Assembly: GCA_029879555.1 (NCBI GenBank)
Contig: JAOUQB010000194.1
Span: forward strand, 1 to 5,393
Source: Nitrospirota bacterium
GTDB taxonomy: Bacteria > Nitrospirota > Nitrospiria > Nitrospirales > UBA8639
Length of the DNA: 5,393 nucleotides
Reading direction: 5' to 3'
Part shown: one piece after another, positions 1 to 5,393 of the stretch
How positions within the stretch are numbered: the first letter of the stretch is position 1
How the letters are laid out: each line of letters begins with the position of its first letter
Program-made: the position numbers and the translations under genes
Notes under the pieces: generated by a model
The model's database searches: none
What the model saw: only the letters and a program-made list of their open reading frames with translations
Told to the model about the DNA's origin: nothing

Positions 1-364
1 ATTCGGATAATCGTTCGGATGCGGTTTCAGTGGGTAAAGGAGGTAGAGGCTCTTCAACGGGGGCCGTTTTTGACGTTGGAGGCGGGGCTGCTTTCTGGGT
101 CGGCGTCGGGGCGGTCGTTTTCGTTGCAGCAGGAGCAGGCCTAGGAGGAGTCGTTGACTGAGTGGGTAATGAAATCAATGCCACATCAATAGTACGAAAG
201 GGCTGTTCTTTTTCGGATTGGAACCTTAGAAACATGGCCATGACAATGACAAGAGCATGGAGCATGCAGGATGAAATGAGACCCCAGCGGAAGGATGATC
301 CATCTGAAGAGGAGTCAGCTGTAAGGCCAAGAGTAATAAGGCTGGGGGATGCAGCATGTTCCAT
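1..364 (-). CDS. TolA/TonB-type energy-transducing protein, N-terminal part (runs off the left edge)
   Basis: The first 121 codons are visible, starting at ATG 364-362; the C-terminus lies outside the window. The protein has a short polar N-terminus of about 27 residues. One membrane helix follows at roughly residues 28-48 (LISSCMLHALVIVMAMFL), then the periplasmic motif FRTIDVALISLP around residues 56-67. From about residue 68 it becomes a Pro/Ala/Thr/Lys-rich stretch (TTPPRPAPAATKTTAP). This is the layout of TolA and TonB proteins: an inner-membrane anchor plus an extended linker that spans the periplasm and ends in a globular domain touching the outer-membrane partner. It starts 11 bases after the tolR stop, so it is presumably co-transcribed and works with the TolQ-TolR motor. 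Whether it is TolA or TonB cannot be decided without the C-terminal domain. The start codon lies in the middle of a 14-bp palindrome, and no strong Shine-Dalgarno is evident. Confidence 0.8.
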   Translation of the reverse strand, partial: MEHAASPSLITLGLTADSSSDGSSFRWGLISSCMLHALVIVMAMFLRFQSEKEQPFRTIDVALISLPTQSTTPPRPAPAATKTTAPTPTQKAAPPPTSKTAPVEEPLPPLPTETASERLSE

Positions 365-370
365 GGAACA
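357..370 (-). repeat. 14-bp perfect palindrome centred on the TolA/TonB-like start codon
   Basis: TGTTCCATGGAACA is a perfect palindrome and contains the ATG of the downstream gene at its centre. In the mRNA it could fold as a 5-bp stem (UGUUC/GAACA) closed by a CAUG tetraloop that presents the start codon. A role in translation initiation is an inference; it could also be chance. Confidence 0.5.
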
Positions 371-375
371 GAAAT

Positions 376-813
376 TTAAGGGGAGACTCCAATTTGCTCG
401 GCTTCGATTGTTTCCATTTTTGGCCCGGTGACCATTCCTAATCGTTCAATTTTTGCCCCTTTGACTTCATCCATAATTTGTACAACGGTCCCATAGGGTA
501 CGGTTTGGTCCGCACGTAAATAGACTGAAACAAGGGAATTCGCGCTTTTTGCTTCCTGTAGTTTTACTCGTAGATTCACCAGGCTAATAGGATCGTTCCC
601 AAGTGACAGACTATGGTCTTTCTGAATCGTGACGACCAATCGCTCTTCTGCTTTGATATTGTTCGCTGCTGATGTCGGCAAATTAATATCTAACCCTCTA
701 TGCAACATTGGAGCCGTAACCATAAAAATGACCAGCAATACGAGAACAACGTCCACCAGCGGAATCACATTGATCTCGGAAAGAAATTGGCGAGGGCGAG
801 ATCCGGTCGTCAT
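376..813 (-). CDS. tolR: TolR, proton-channel subunit of the Tol-Pal type motor (ExbD/TolR family)
   Basis: This 145-residue protein has the normal length and layout of the ExbD/TolR family. A short cytoplasmic N-terminus leads into one membrane helix at about residues 16-34, and a periplasmic domain of roughly 110 residues completes it. The signature [23 protein letters not shown] is interrupted only by conservative changes. Asp21 sits at the position of the channel aspartate (Asp23 in E. coli TolR) that is protonated during ion flow. TolR and TolQ form the inner-membrane stator that uses the proton gradient to energise TolA, keeping the outer membrane attached and constricting it at division. 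Its ATG overlaps the tolQ stop as ATGA (813-810), a sign of translational coupling. ExbD of a TonB system is the alternative; the TolQ sequence and gene order favour TolR. Confidence 0.9.
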   Translation of the reverse strand: MTTGSRPRQFLSEINVIPLVDVVLVLLVIFMVTAPMLHRGLDINLPTSAANNIKAEERLVVTIQKDHSLSLGNDPISLVNLRVKLQEAKSANSLVSVYLRADQTVPYGTVVQIMDEVKGAKIERLGMVTGPKMETIEAEQIGVSP

Positions 814-1526
814 CTGGTCATTTCCACTTCCAGGGCTTTTTCGGATTCCTCGAGTGTATTGAGGAACTCAATGGTAAAGGCTTCAACGCGAAACGACATT
901 TTGCGTATTCTGGATAGAAAAAAGTTATAGGCCATGACGGCTGGAATAGCGGCAAAAAGTCCTGCGGCGGTGGCCACGAGTGCTTCGGAAACCCCTGGGG
1001 CCACTGCAGCAATACTGGCAGACCCTTGGGTCCCAATTTCTCCAAAAGCGTTGATGATTCCCAGTACCGTTCCTAAGAGGCCAATAAAAGGGGTTAAATT
1101 TCCGGTGGTAGCCAAGAATGGCAATAACGATTCTTGTTGATTTATCTGGTTCTGTATGACGTACTGGGCGACTTTTTCTAAATATTGTCGATTGGGCAAG
1201 GGATCCCCATTTTGAGTCGCTAAGTCATGTTGTGTGCTGAAAAGGTCAGACGGTGGCGGAAATCGATCGGTCACACTGAGGTAAACAACCGAGCTGGGAC
1301 TGAGTCTGTAATGTTGCGCCTGGAGCCGTAAGGCTTGGTGATCGATCGGGTTTTTTTCATACAGTTGCAGGAATTGTGCGTCTTCCCGATTGATTTGTTG
1401 AAATTGTCGGAATTTATTCACAATGATTCCCCAAGAGACTATGGAAAATAGTGAGAGAATCACGAGAATGAAAATGGACAAGAGTCCTAGAGATCCCAGA
1501 AGCTCAACAGGGTTAGCAAATGGCAT
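810..1526 (-). CDS. tolQ: TolQ, proton-channel subunit of the Tol-Pal type motor (MotA/TolQ/ExbB family)
   Basis: This 238-residue protein is close to the usual TolQ length of about 230. Three membrane helices are visible, at about residues 12-36, 137-161 and 180-205, with a large cytoplasmic loop between the first two. The family core is clear: [15 protein letters not shown] in helix 2 and [22 protein letters not shown] in helix 3. Thr145 and Thr186 match the conserved pore threonines of TolQ/ExbB proteins. TolQ forms the pentameric channel around the TolR helices in the inner membrane. The ATG at 1526 is preceded by GGAGG (1539-1543), at 12 bases a slightly long spacing. It is the first protein gene after tRNA-Asp on the same strand, and its stop overlaps the tolR start. 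ExbB is the alternative name; I prefer TolQ on length and neighbours. Confidence 0.9.
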   Translation of the reverse strand: MPFANPVELLGSLGLLSIFILVILSLFSIVSWGIIVNKFRQFQQINREDAQFLQLYEKNPIDHQALRLQAQHYRLSPSSVVYLSVTDRFPPPSDLFSTQHDLATQNGDPLPNRQYLEKVAQYVIQNQINQQESLLPFLATTGNLTPFIGLLGTVLGIINAFGEIGTQGSASIAAVAPGVSEALVATAAGLFAAIPAVMAYNFFLSRIRKMSFRVEAFTIEFLNTLEESEKALEVEMTR

Positions 1527-1538
1527 AATGTGTTTAGA

Positions 1539-1543
1539 CCTCC
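1539..1543 (-). promoter_or_regulatory. Ribosome binding site of tolQ
   Basis: GGAGG on the minus strand lies 12 bases ahead of the tolQ ATG and supports the start at 1526. It is embedded in a three-codon mini-ORF (ATG GAG GTC TAA, 1545-1534), which is probably coincidental. Confidence 0.6.
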
Positions 1544-1606
1544 ATCAGGCTATTCAGGAGCAGTACGGGGGATGGATATGACAGAACAAACCAATGAGAG
1601 ATGGGG

Positions 1607-1684
1607 TGGCGGGGCCGACGGGATTTGAACCCGCGACTTCCAGATTGACAATCTGGCGTCCTAACCTGGCTGAACGACGGCCCC
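1607..1684 (-). tRNA. tRNA-Asp (anticodon GTC)
   Basis: A full cloverleaf can be folded. The acceptor GGGGCCG pairs with CGGCCCC, the D stem is GTTC/GGAC, the anticodon stem is CCAGA/TCTGG around the loop TTGTCAA, and the T stem is GCGGG/CCCGT with a TTCAAAT loop. The anticodon GTC is at 1649-1647, and the discriminator is G (1610), as expected for tRNA-Asp. The terminal CCA is encoded (1609-1607). It lies 122 bases downstream of tRNA-Val on the same strand and 80 bases upstream of the tolQ start. I see no clear promoter of its own, so it probably depends on the promoter in front of tRNA-Val. Confidence 0.96.
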
Positions 1685-1708
1685 TTCTATAATTTTGTTT
1701 TAGGCAAA

Positions 1709-1758
1709 CAGCCCACGGGATTCTTCCATACGGGGAAGTTATATTTTTATGCGGGCTG
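1709..1758 (-). other. Two-tier hairpin between the two tRNA genes
   Basis: In the minus-strand transcript CAGCCCGC (1758-1751) can pair with GUGGGCUG (1716-1709). This gives eight pairs including one G-U wobble. The enclosed segment contains a second hairpin, CUUCC/GGAAG (1738-1734 with 1727-1723). The wobble pair is only possible in RNA from the minus strand, the direction of the tRNAs. Only a short run of U (UGUUU) follows, so it would be a poor intrinsic terminator. A processing signal or partial attenuator in a tRNA precursor is possible, but this is inference. Confidence 0.4.
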
Positions 1759-1800
1759 GTTAATATATCAGATTGAGCTGACCTTATGCCAAATAAAAAT

Positions 1801-1876
1801 TGGTAGGCGGAACAGGGATCGAACCTGTGACCTCTGCCGTGTAAAAGCAGCGCTCTGCCAATTGAGCTATCCGCCT
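1801..1876 (-). tRNA. tRNA-Val (anticodon TAC)
   Basis: A complete cloverleaf is visible. The acceptor AGGCGGA pairs with TCCGCCT, the D stem is GCTC/GAGC, the anticodon stem is CTGCT/GGCAG around the loop TTTACAC, and the T stem is ACAGG/CCTGT with a TTCGATC loop. The anticodon TAC is at 1843-1841 and reads valine GUA-type codons. The discriminator is A (1804), and the CCA end is encoded (1803-1801). It is the first gene after the strong promoter at 1905-1932, with a leader of only about 20 bases. Confidence 0.96.
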
Positions 1877-1904
1877 AGAACGTCAAAAAAACAGCAATTT
1901 CCTC

Positions 1905-1932
1905 ATTATAACAGGGAGTTAGGCCTTGTCAA
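1905..1932 (-). promoter_or_regulatory. Strong sigma-70 promoter for tRNA-Val and genes downstream
   Basis: On the minus strand TTGACA (1932-1927) and TATAAT (1910-1905) are both exact consensus hexamers, separated by 16 bases. Transcription would start near 1898, about 20 bases before the tRNA-Val 5' end. This is typical of stable RNA promoters. Confidence 0.85.
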
Positions 1933-1959
1933 CTTTGTAGAAATAGTGTGGAATACGGT

Positions 1960-1988
1960 TTGACATGGTCTTGAGACGTGGGTATAAG
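1960..1988 (+). promoter_or_regulatory. Sigma-70 promoter for the TPR membrane protein gene
   Basis: TTGACA (1960-1965) is followed after 17 bases by TATAAG (1983-1988), giving 11 of 12 consensus positions. The predicted start near 1995 leaves a leader of roughly 68 bases. It diverges from the tRNA-Val promoter, with the two -35 boxes only 27 bases apart. Confidence 0.7.
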
Positions 1989-2044
1989 GCAGCACATTGT
2001 TTTCGACTTTGACAAAATAATTTCGGCCGTCGTTCAAATTTTAC

Positions 2045-2052
2045 GGAGAGGA
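2045..2052 (+). promoter_or_regulatory. Ribosome binding site of the TPR membrane protein gene
   Basis: GGAGAGGA ends 10 bases before the ATG at 2063 and supports that start. Confidence 0.65.
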
Positions 2053-2062
2053 AATATCGAAG

Positions 2063-2884
2063 ATGGGGTACAAAATAAAAGATCACGCTGATAAATCGGC
2101 GGCTCCTGAACCGGTTGTAGCTTTGTCTAGCAAAGAACAATTTTTGTTTTTTGTGGAGGAACATCGGGGATTGGTATGGGGGGGCATACTTTTAGTGGTT
2201 GTTCTCATCGGCGGGCTTGTGATCCTTAATTGGCTTTCTCAGCAGAAACAGGAAGAAGCCTGGGAAATGCAAGGGAAAGCGCAACACATGTACCTGGACC
2301 GTCCCCTTGATGATATTGAGAAAGGCAAAGCCAATATCCAACAAGCCTCAGGGATGTTTCAGGATATTCTTACGCAATATCCCACTACGCCCAGTGCAAA
2401 AATTTCTTCCTTTTTACTGGGGAATAGTTTCATGGAGGCCGAAAATTATCAGGGCGCGATTGAAGCCTATTCCCAGTTTCTTCAAAAACATTCCCAAGAC
2501 CCTGTTCTGATTGGCCTGGTACAGCAGCGGTTAGGGTTGGCGCAATTACTGAATGGTAATCGAGGTGCGGCGATAAGTGCCTTTGATGCGGTATTGGAAA
2601 ACGCTCACGCACTCAACAAAGATCAGGTACTTTTTGAATTGGCAAAGTTGGGGGAATCTGAAGAGAAAATCGATGAGGCCGTTAATCGATACAAGCAACT
2701 CATTCAGGAATTCCCGCTTTCTCCCTTTTCGACAGAAGCCAATCTTCGGGTGAAAGTGTTGGCTCCTGAAGAAGCCAAGGAATCGGAAAAATCAGAAACG
2801 ATCGATGGTCCTCCGGGTACGGCAGAGATGGCAGATTCTCCAGGCGGCGAAGATGCAAAAGATAAGAAGGAAGAAGGTCAGTAA
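2063..2884 (+). CDS. Single-pass membrane protein with periplasmic TPR repeats, YfgM-like
   Basis: This 273-residue protein begins with a polar N-terminus of about 36 residues. One strongly hydrophobic helix follows at about residues 37-58 (WGGILLVVVLIGGLVIL), then a helical TPR region at about 112-220. Three TPR-like units can be picked out: around 112-145 (FLLGNSFMEAENYQGAIEAY), 152-180 (RLGLAQLLNGNRGAAISAF) and 187-219 (EEKIDEAVNRYKQLIQEFP). The tail from about 235 to the end is low-complexity and rich in Glu, Lys, Asp and Gly. This architecture resembles the TPR_21/YfgM group, inner-membrane proteins whose periplasmic TPRs assist secreted proteins at the Sec translocon. YfgM of E. coli is shorter (about 206 residues) and lacks such a tail. 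The assignment is by architecture only; a general TPR scaffold is the alternative. The gene has its own promoter and converges on the transglycosylase gene. Confidence 0.8.
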   Translation: MGYKIKDHADKSAAPEPVVALSSKEQFLFFVEEHRGLVWGGILLVVVLIGGLVILNWLSQQKQEEAWEMQGKAQHMYLDRPLDDIEKGKANIQQASGMFQDILTQYPTTPSAKISSFLLGNSFMEAENYQGAIEAYSQFLQKHSQDPVLIGLVQQRLGLAQLLNGNRGAAISAFDAVLENAHALNKDQVLFELAKLGESEEKIDEAVNRYKQLIQEFPLSPFSTEANLRVKVLAPEEAKESEKSETIDGPPGTAEMADSPGGEDAKDKKEEGQ

Positions 2885-2915
2885 TTAGCTGTAATCAAAC
2901 GAGAAGTAATGGAGA

Positions 2916-4907
2916 TTAGTGACTCACCATTAACATATGCCCAGCTTGAATGATGCTGGACGATAAGTTATTCAAGGCCCGTAGATCCCGCACGCTCACG
3001 CTAAATTGTTGAGCAATACTCCACAAACTATCACCTCTTTGTACACGGTACCATTGTGAGGCCCCAGTTGGAGATTTTTGAATTGGAGGTTTCCCCTTCA
3101 CGCGCAACCGATCTCCCGGATAAATTAAATGAGTCGAAAGATTGTTAAGGCTTTTGAGTTGGCTGATAGAAGTGTTAAAACGAGTCGCAATCAGGCCTAA
3201 CGAATCTCCATATCGAACCCGGTACCAGACGATCTGATCGTCGGCGTAATCCTCGTCTCCACCTCGCACCCGCAGTTTCGTTCCTACCCGAATCAGGTTG
3301 CTTGATAAACGGTTCATGTCCTTCAGTTGTCGCACTTTCATTCCGAACCGTCTGGCAACCACCGATAAGCTGTCCCCTCGTCGTACTTTGTACCATTGAG
3401 TGGGGGGCGGTGGGGGCTGTGTCCAAACGGGAAGTGTCGCATGTTGGGCCGCGATTAATGAAGACATGCCAACGGGCACTTTAAGATGGTAACCGGGGCC
3501 ATTGGACTTTGGAACGATATTACGCCTGAGTTCTGGATTAAGCCGTTTGAGTTCTTCAAGCGAGATGCCAGTTTGGTCTGTAATCGCAGAGAGTTGAACG
3601 GGTTTGGCAATCAAGGCTTCTTCAAATTCATGCTGATCACCGTCAGGTGCGAGAAATCCATAGGCCGTGGGATTTTTGGCTATAAGGGTGGCCGCAATGA
3701 AGCGTGGGACATAGTCTTTGGTTTCTCGTCGGATGTACCATGTCCGGCGAATCTTCCAAAAATCACGAGATCCAGTTTTTTTAATGGCCCGCCCGACTTT
3801 TCCGCTTCCGGCATTATAGGCCGCTAATGCAAGCGGCCAAGACCCAAACCGATCATACAGATCGCGGAGATGATGGGCTGCCGCCACGGTGGATTTAATG
3901 GGATCTCGGCGCTCATCCACGTACCAATTGACATTGAGCTTATACATACGGCCTGTGGCTTTCATGAATTGCCAGGGGCCGGAGGCACGTGCGCGTGAGA
4001 AGGCTCGTGGATTGAAGCCAGATTCTACCAGTGACAGATACATCAGATCGGTGGGAAGTCCAAACTCCCGAAAAATAGGCTCCACGACCTCTTTGTAGTG
4101 ATGGAATCGGTCGAGGTAGGATTGAAACCGATCGGCAATGCCCTCCTGAAAATAGCGCAAATTTTTGGCAACGGCGTCGTTAAGAACAAGAGGAATTGTT
4201 CCATAGTTGGAAATTGTGGTTGGCTCCACGGGTTCCCAGTCGGAGCGAAAAACATCCTCGAAGCGAGCCAGATAAATGTGGGGGTGTAAACCTTCGGCCA
4301 ATCGTGCTTCGACGTTCCCCTGCGACAAAATTTCTGAAGGATGTTCCAGAGAAAAAATGGAATGATCAAGTTCAAAGAAAGTCCAATTGAAACGGGACCA
4401 TGACGGGAGGCGCTCATCTTGAGGAATGGGAGGTGCCTGAACAAGATCTGAATTGGCGAGGTCTTCCTGTAAATCTGATAATTCCTCGTCTTTGACGAGT
4501 GGTTCATCAGTTAGATCAAGGCTCTCTTGAGCGACAGTTTCCTGATGACGGTGTGCCGGTTCATGGATAATATACGAAGGAACTTCTTCGTGATTGATGA
4601 CCGGGGAATATGTGGCTTGCGGTTCATCCAGAGGAGCTTGCCGCGCAGTACTGGATGATTGGGTATTTAAACGTTGAGGAAAAGTATGGCGAGAACGGGT
4701 TTCTCTCTCAAAACCAGATGAAGTGAGTTGGTTGTTGGACGGGATAGCCGGGTAGCTGCCACGGGTCGCCAAGGAATAATTGATGGTGAGTGATTCAGAG
4801 GGAAGATCGATAGGAAGGGTGGTGTTCTCAGCCCATCCCGGTGAGGAGGTCAAGACGCCGAAGGCCATCATGACGCTTCCGATAATACTTGTATGAGGAA
4901 AGGTCAT
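2916..4907 (-). CDS. Secreted MltD-like lytic transglycosylase with C-terminal LysM repeats
   Basis: From ATG 4907 the protein has 663 residues. Residues 1-26 look like a Sec signal peptide ending GWA before ENT. Residues 27 to about 255 form a polar, acidic region with no domain I recognise. The SLT catalytic domain spans about 275-385: the catalytic glutamate is Glu295 in SLVESGFNPRAFS, followed by GPWQFM, DERRDP and the LALAAYNAG motif (Tyr364, Asn365). A degenerate LysM-like unit covers about 435-478, and a proline run (PPPPP) follows near 498. Three good LysM repeats begin with WYKV or WYRV at 505, 561 and 619, the last reaching the C-terminus. The enzyme would cleave peptidoglycan glycan strands, forming 1,6-anhydromuramic ends, while the LysMs hold it on the wall. 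No lipobox cysteine is seen at the signal cleavage site. The start is uncertain: an in-frame TTG at 4958 adds 17 residues with two arginines, and neither start has a strong ribosome site. Confidence 0.92.
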   Translation of the reverse strand: MTFPHTSIIGSVMMAFGVLTSSPGWAENTTLPIDLPSESLTINYSLATRGSYPAIPSNNQLTSSGFERETRSRHTFPQRLNTQSSSTARQAPLDEPQATYSPVINHEEVPSYIIHEPAHRHQETVAQESLDLTDEPLVKDEELSDLQEDLANSDLVQAPPIPQDERLPSWSRFNWTFFELDHSIFSLEHPSEILSQGNVEARLAEGLHPHIYLARFEDVFRSDWEPVEPTTISNYGTIPLVLNDAVAKNLRYFQEGIADRFQSYLDRFHHYKEVVEPIFREFGLPTDLMYLSLVESGFNPRAFSRARASGPWQFMKATGRMYKLNVNWYVDERRDPIKSTVAAAHHLRDLYDRFGSWPLALAAYNAGSGKVGRAIKKTGSRDFWKIRRTWYIRRETKDYVPRFIAATLIAKNPTAYGFLAPDGDQHEFEEALIAKPVQLSAITDQTGISLEELKRLNPELRRNIVPKSNGPGYHLKVPVGMSSLIAAQHATLPVWTQPPPPPTQWYKVRRGDSLSVVARRFGMKVRQLKDMNRLSSNLIRVGTKLRVRGGDEDYADDQIVWYRVRYGDSLGLIATRFNTSISQLKSLNNLSTHLIYPGDRLRVKGKPPIQKSPTGASQWYRVQRGDSLWSIAQQFSVSVRDLRALNNLSSSIIQAGHMLMVSH

Positions 4908-5002
4908 GATTGTTTCACAAAAGGAACAGCCAGAAGAACGATAGGAGGTTCTTCCCAAGTAGCACCTGTTCTAATACTTTTCGGCAGATCCGTGCATATC
5001 TT

Positions 5003-5025
5003 GATAGGCTACCCCCCGACCTATC
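5003..5025. repeat. Inverted repeat GATAGG/CCTATC in the transglycosylase upstream region
   Basis: GATAGG (5003-5008) and CCTATC (5020-5025) are perfect inverted arms around an 11-base centre that contains a run of six C on the plus strand. The repeat overlaps the spacer and -10 position of the candidate promoter, so it could be an operator. This is inference. Confidence 0.4.
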
Positions 5026-5034
5026 CGATGTCAA
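5006..5034 (-). promoter_or_regulatory. Candidate promoter of the transglycosylase gene
   Basis: A consensus TTGACA (5034-5029) is followed after 17 bases by TAGCCT (5011-5006), which matches the -10 consensus at only three positions. It lies about 100 bases upstream of the preferred start at 4907. The weak -10 and the overlapping inverted repeat suggest an activated or repressed promoter, if it is used at all. Confidence 0.35.
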
Positions 5035-5107
5035 TCAGGTCCGAGAAAAATTCCATATTGCGGTGTTGGGGAACGTAGGGAGGGGGAATTCCTTAAGGAT
5101 TTAGGTC

Positions 5108-5146
5108 GGAAAGTGGAAAGTTTTCGGAGAATATACGGAGTTTTCG
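5108..5146. repeat. Short direct repeats: GGAAAGT twice and AGTTTTCG twice
   Basis: GGAAAGT occurs back to back at 5108-5114 and 5115-5121. AGTTTTCG occurs at 5119-5126 and 5139-5146, exactly 20 bases apart, about two helical turns. They lie in the 257-base gap between the two minus-strand genes, which otherwise holds only the candidate promoter. Same-face protein binding sites are possible, but no known motif is recognised. Confidence 0.4.
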
Positions 5147-5164
5147 TCGATAGAAAATGGGGAA

Positions 5165-5393
5165 TTATCGGTGAGGGTTCACGGGCAGTGCCAATGTGAA
5201 ATATCGTCCACCCTCCTCAAATAAGAGATGTTTATTTTGAAGGGTCGTGAGGAGATCCGCGAGTGGGAGTATTTCCTTATCCGATCCAGCAGCCGGGTGA
5301 TCCTGGAGGCCCTTGCGGATTTGCTCAAACGACTTGGCTTGGTCATTGCAAAATTCCAAGATAAACGCATAGGGGTGATCAAAGCGTTCGCTT
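5165..5393 (-). CDS. C-terminal end of an unrecognised protein (runs off the right edge)
   Basis: The frame is open from the window edge to TAA at 5167-5165 and gives 75 residues, so the real start lies outside. An internal TTG at 5359 should not be taken as the start. The visible part reads RFDHPYAFILEFC, then a helical stretch with KSFEQIRKGLQDHP. It ends LPLADLLTTLQNKHLLFEEG followed by GRYFTLALPVNP. The ending, a helix followed by a short beta hairpin, resembles a winged-helix-like C-terminal domain of the sort that follows some larger enzymes such as B12/radical-SAM proteins. That is only an impression, and no catalytic motif is visible. It lies on the same strand as the transglycosylase gene, 257 bases upstream of its preferred start. 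Confidence 0.7.
   Translation of the reverse strand, partial: SERFDHPYAFILEFCNDQAKSFEQIRKGLQDHPAAGSDKEILPLADLLTTLQNKHLLFEEGGRYFTLALPVNPHR

Noticed and set aside
1534..1545. Three-codon mini-ORF (ATG GAG GTC TAA) just ahead of tolQ as a leader peptide
   Set aside because: It is simply made by the Shine-Dalgarno sequence and is too short to judge; chance is the simplest explanation.
1607..1876. tRNA genes as attachment sites of an integrated element
   Set aside because: No integrase, no duplicated tRNA 3' end and no foreign-looking genes are visible; the neighbours are normal envelope genes.
2009..2037. A second TTGACA at 2009-2014 upstream of the TPR gene as another promoter
   Set aside because: No acceptable -10 hexamer lies at 16-18 bases from it; the pair at 1960-1988 is much better.
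2907..2932. TAATGG/CCATTA inverted repeat at the convergent gene ends, as a possible terminator
   Set aside because: The stem is only six AT-rich pairs around a 14-base loop, there is no U tract on either side, and it overlaps the transglycosylase stop region.
5066..5087. G-rich run on the plus strand as a G-quadruplex
   Set aside because: There are only three runs of three or more G, so a stable four-tract structure is not supported.
5090..5099. TCCTTAAGGA palindrome as an operator
   Set aside because: A single 10-bp palindrome in intergenic DNA is weak evidence, and no matching regulator or promoter position supports it.

Overview
The window looks like a stretch of ordinary chromosome from a Gram-negative (diderm) bacterium of moderate GC content. 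The evidence is an envelope gene set: a Tol/Ton-type proton-driven motor, a secreted LysM lytic transglycosylase, and an inner-membrane protein with periplasmic TPRs. Both tRNA genes encode their 3' CCA. The overall style suggests Nitrospirota, perhaps Nitrospira-like, but that is an impression from protein style and not a demonstrated placement.

Left part, minus strand (read right to left): a near-consensus sigma-70 promoter at 1905-1932 precedes tRNA-Val(UAC). This is followed by tRNA-Asp(GUC), then tolQ, tolR and the 5' part of a TolA/TonB-type gene that runs off the left edge. tolQ and tolR overlap by ATGA, and the third gene starts 11 bases after the tolR stop. I see no convincing terminator between the tRNAs and tolQ, so the tRNAs and the motor genes may share a transcript. 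The TolQ-TolR pair forms the proton channel, and the TolA/TonB-like protein would carry its energy across the periplasm.

Middle, plus strand: a divergent promoter at 1960-1988 drives a 273-residue protein with a cytoplasmic N-terminus, one membrane helix, a TPR region and a charged tail. It resembles the YfgM/TPR_21 type. It converges on the next gene with only 31 bases between the two stop codons.

Right part, minus strand: a large MltD-like lytic transglycosylase has a long linker without a recognisable domain, then the catalytic SLT domain, one degenerate LysM-like unit and three good LysM repeats. Its upstream region holds a candidate promoter with an inverted repeat, plus short tandem repeats. 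The last 229 bases carry the C-terminal end of a further minus-strand gene that I do not recognise.

No CRISPR array, insertion sequence, phage gene, toxin-antitoxin pair or defence system is visible, and I found no credible previously undescribed system. The more interesting points are the tRNA-to-tol arrangement, a folded element between the two tRNAs, a palindrome centred on the start codon of the TolA/TonB-like gene, and the unusual N-terminal half of the transglycosylase.
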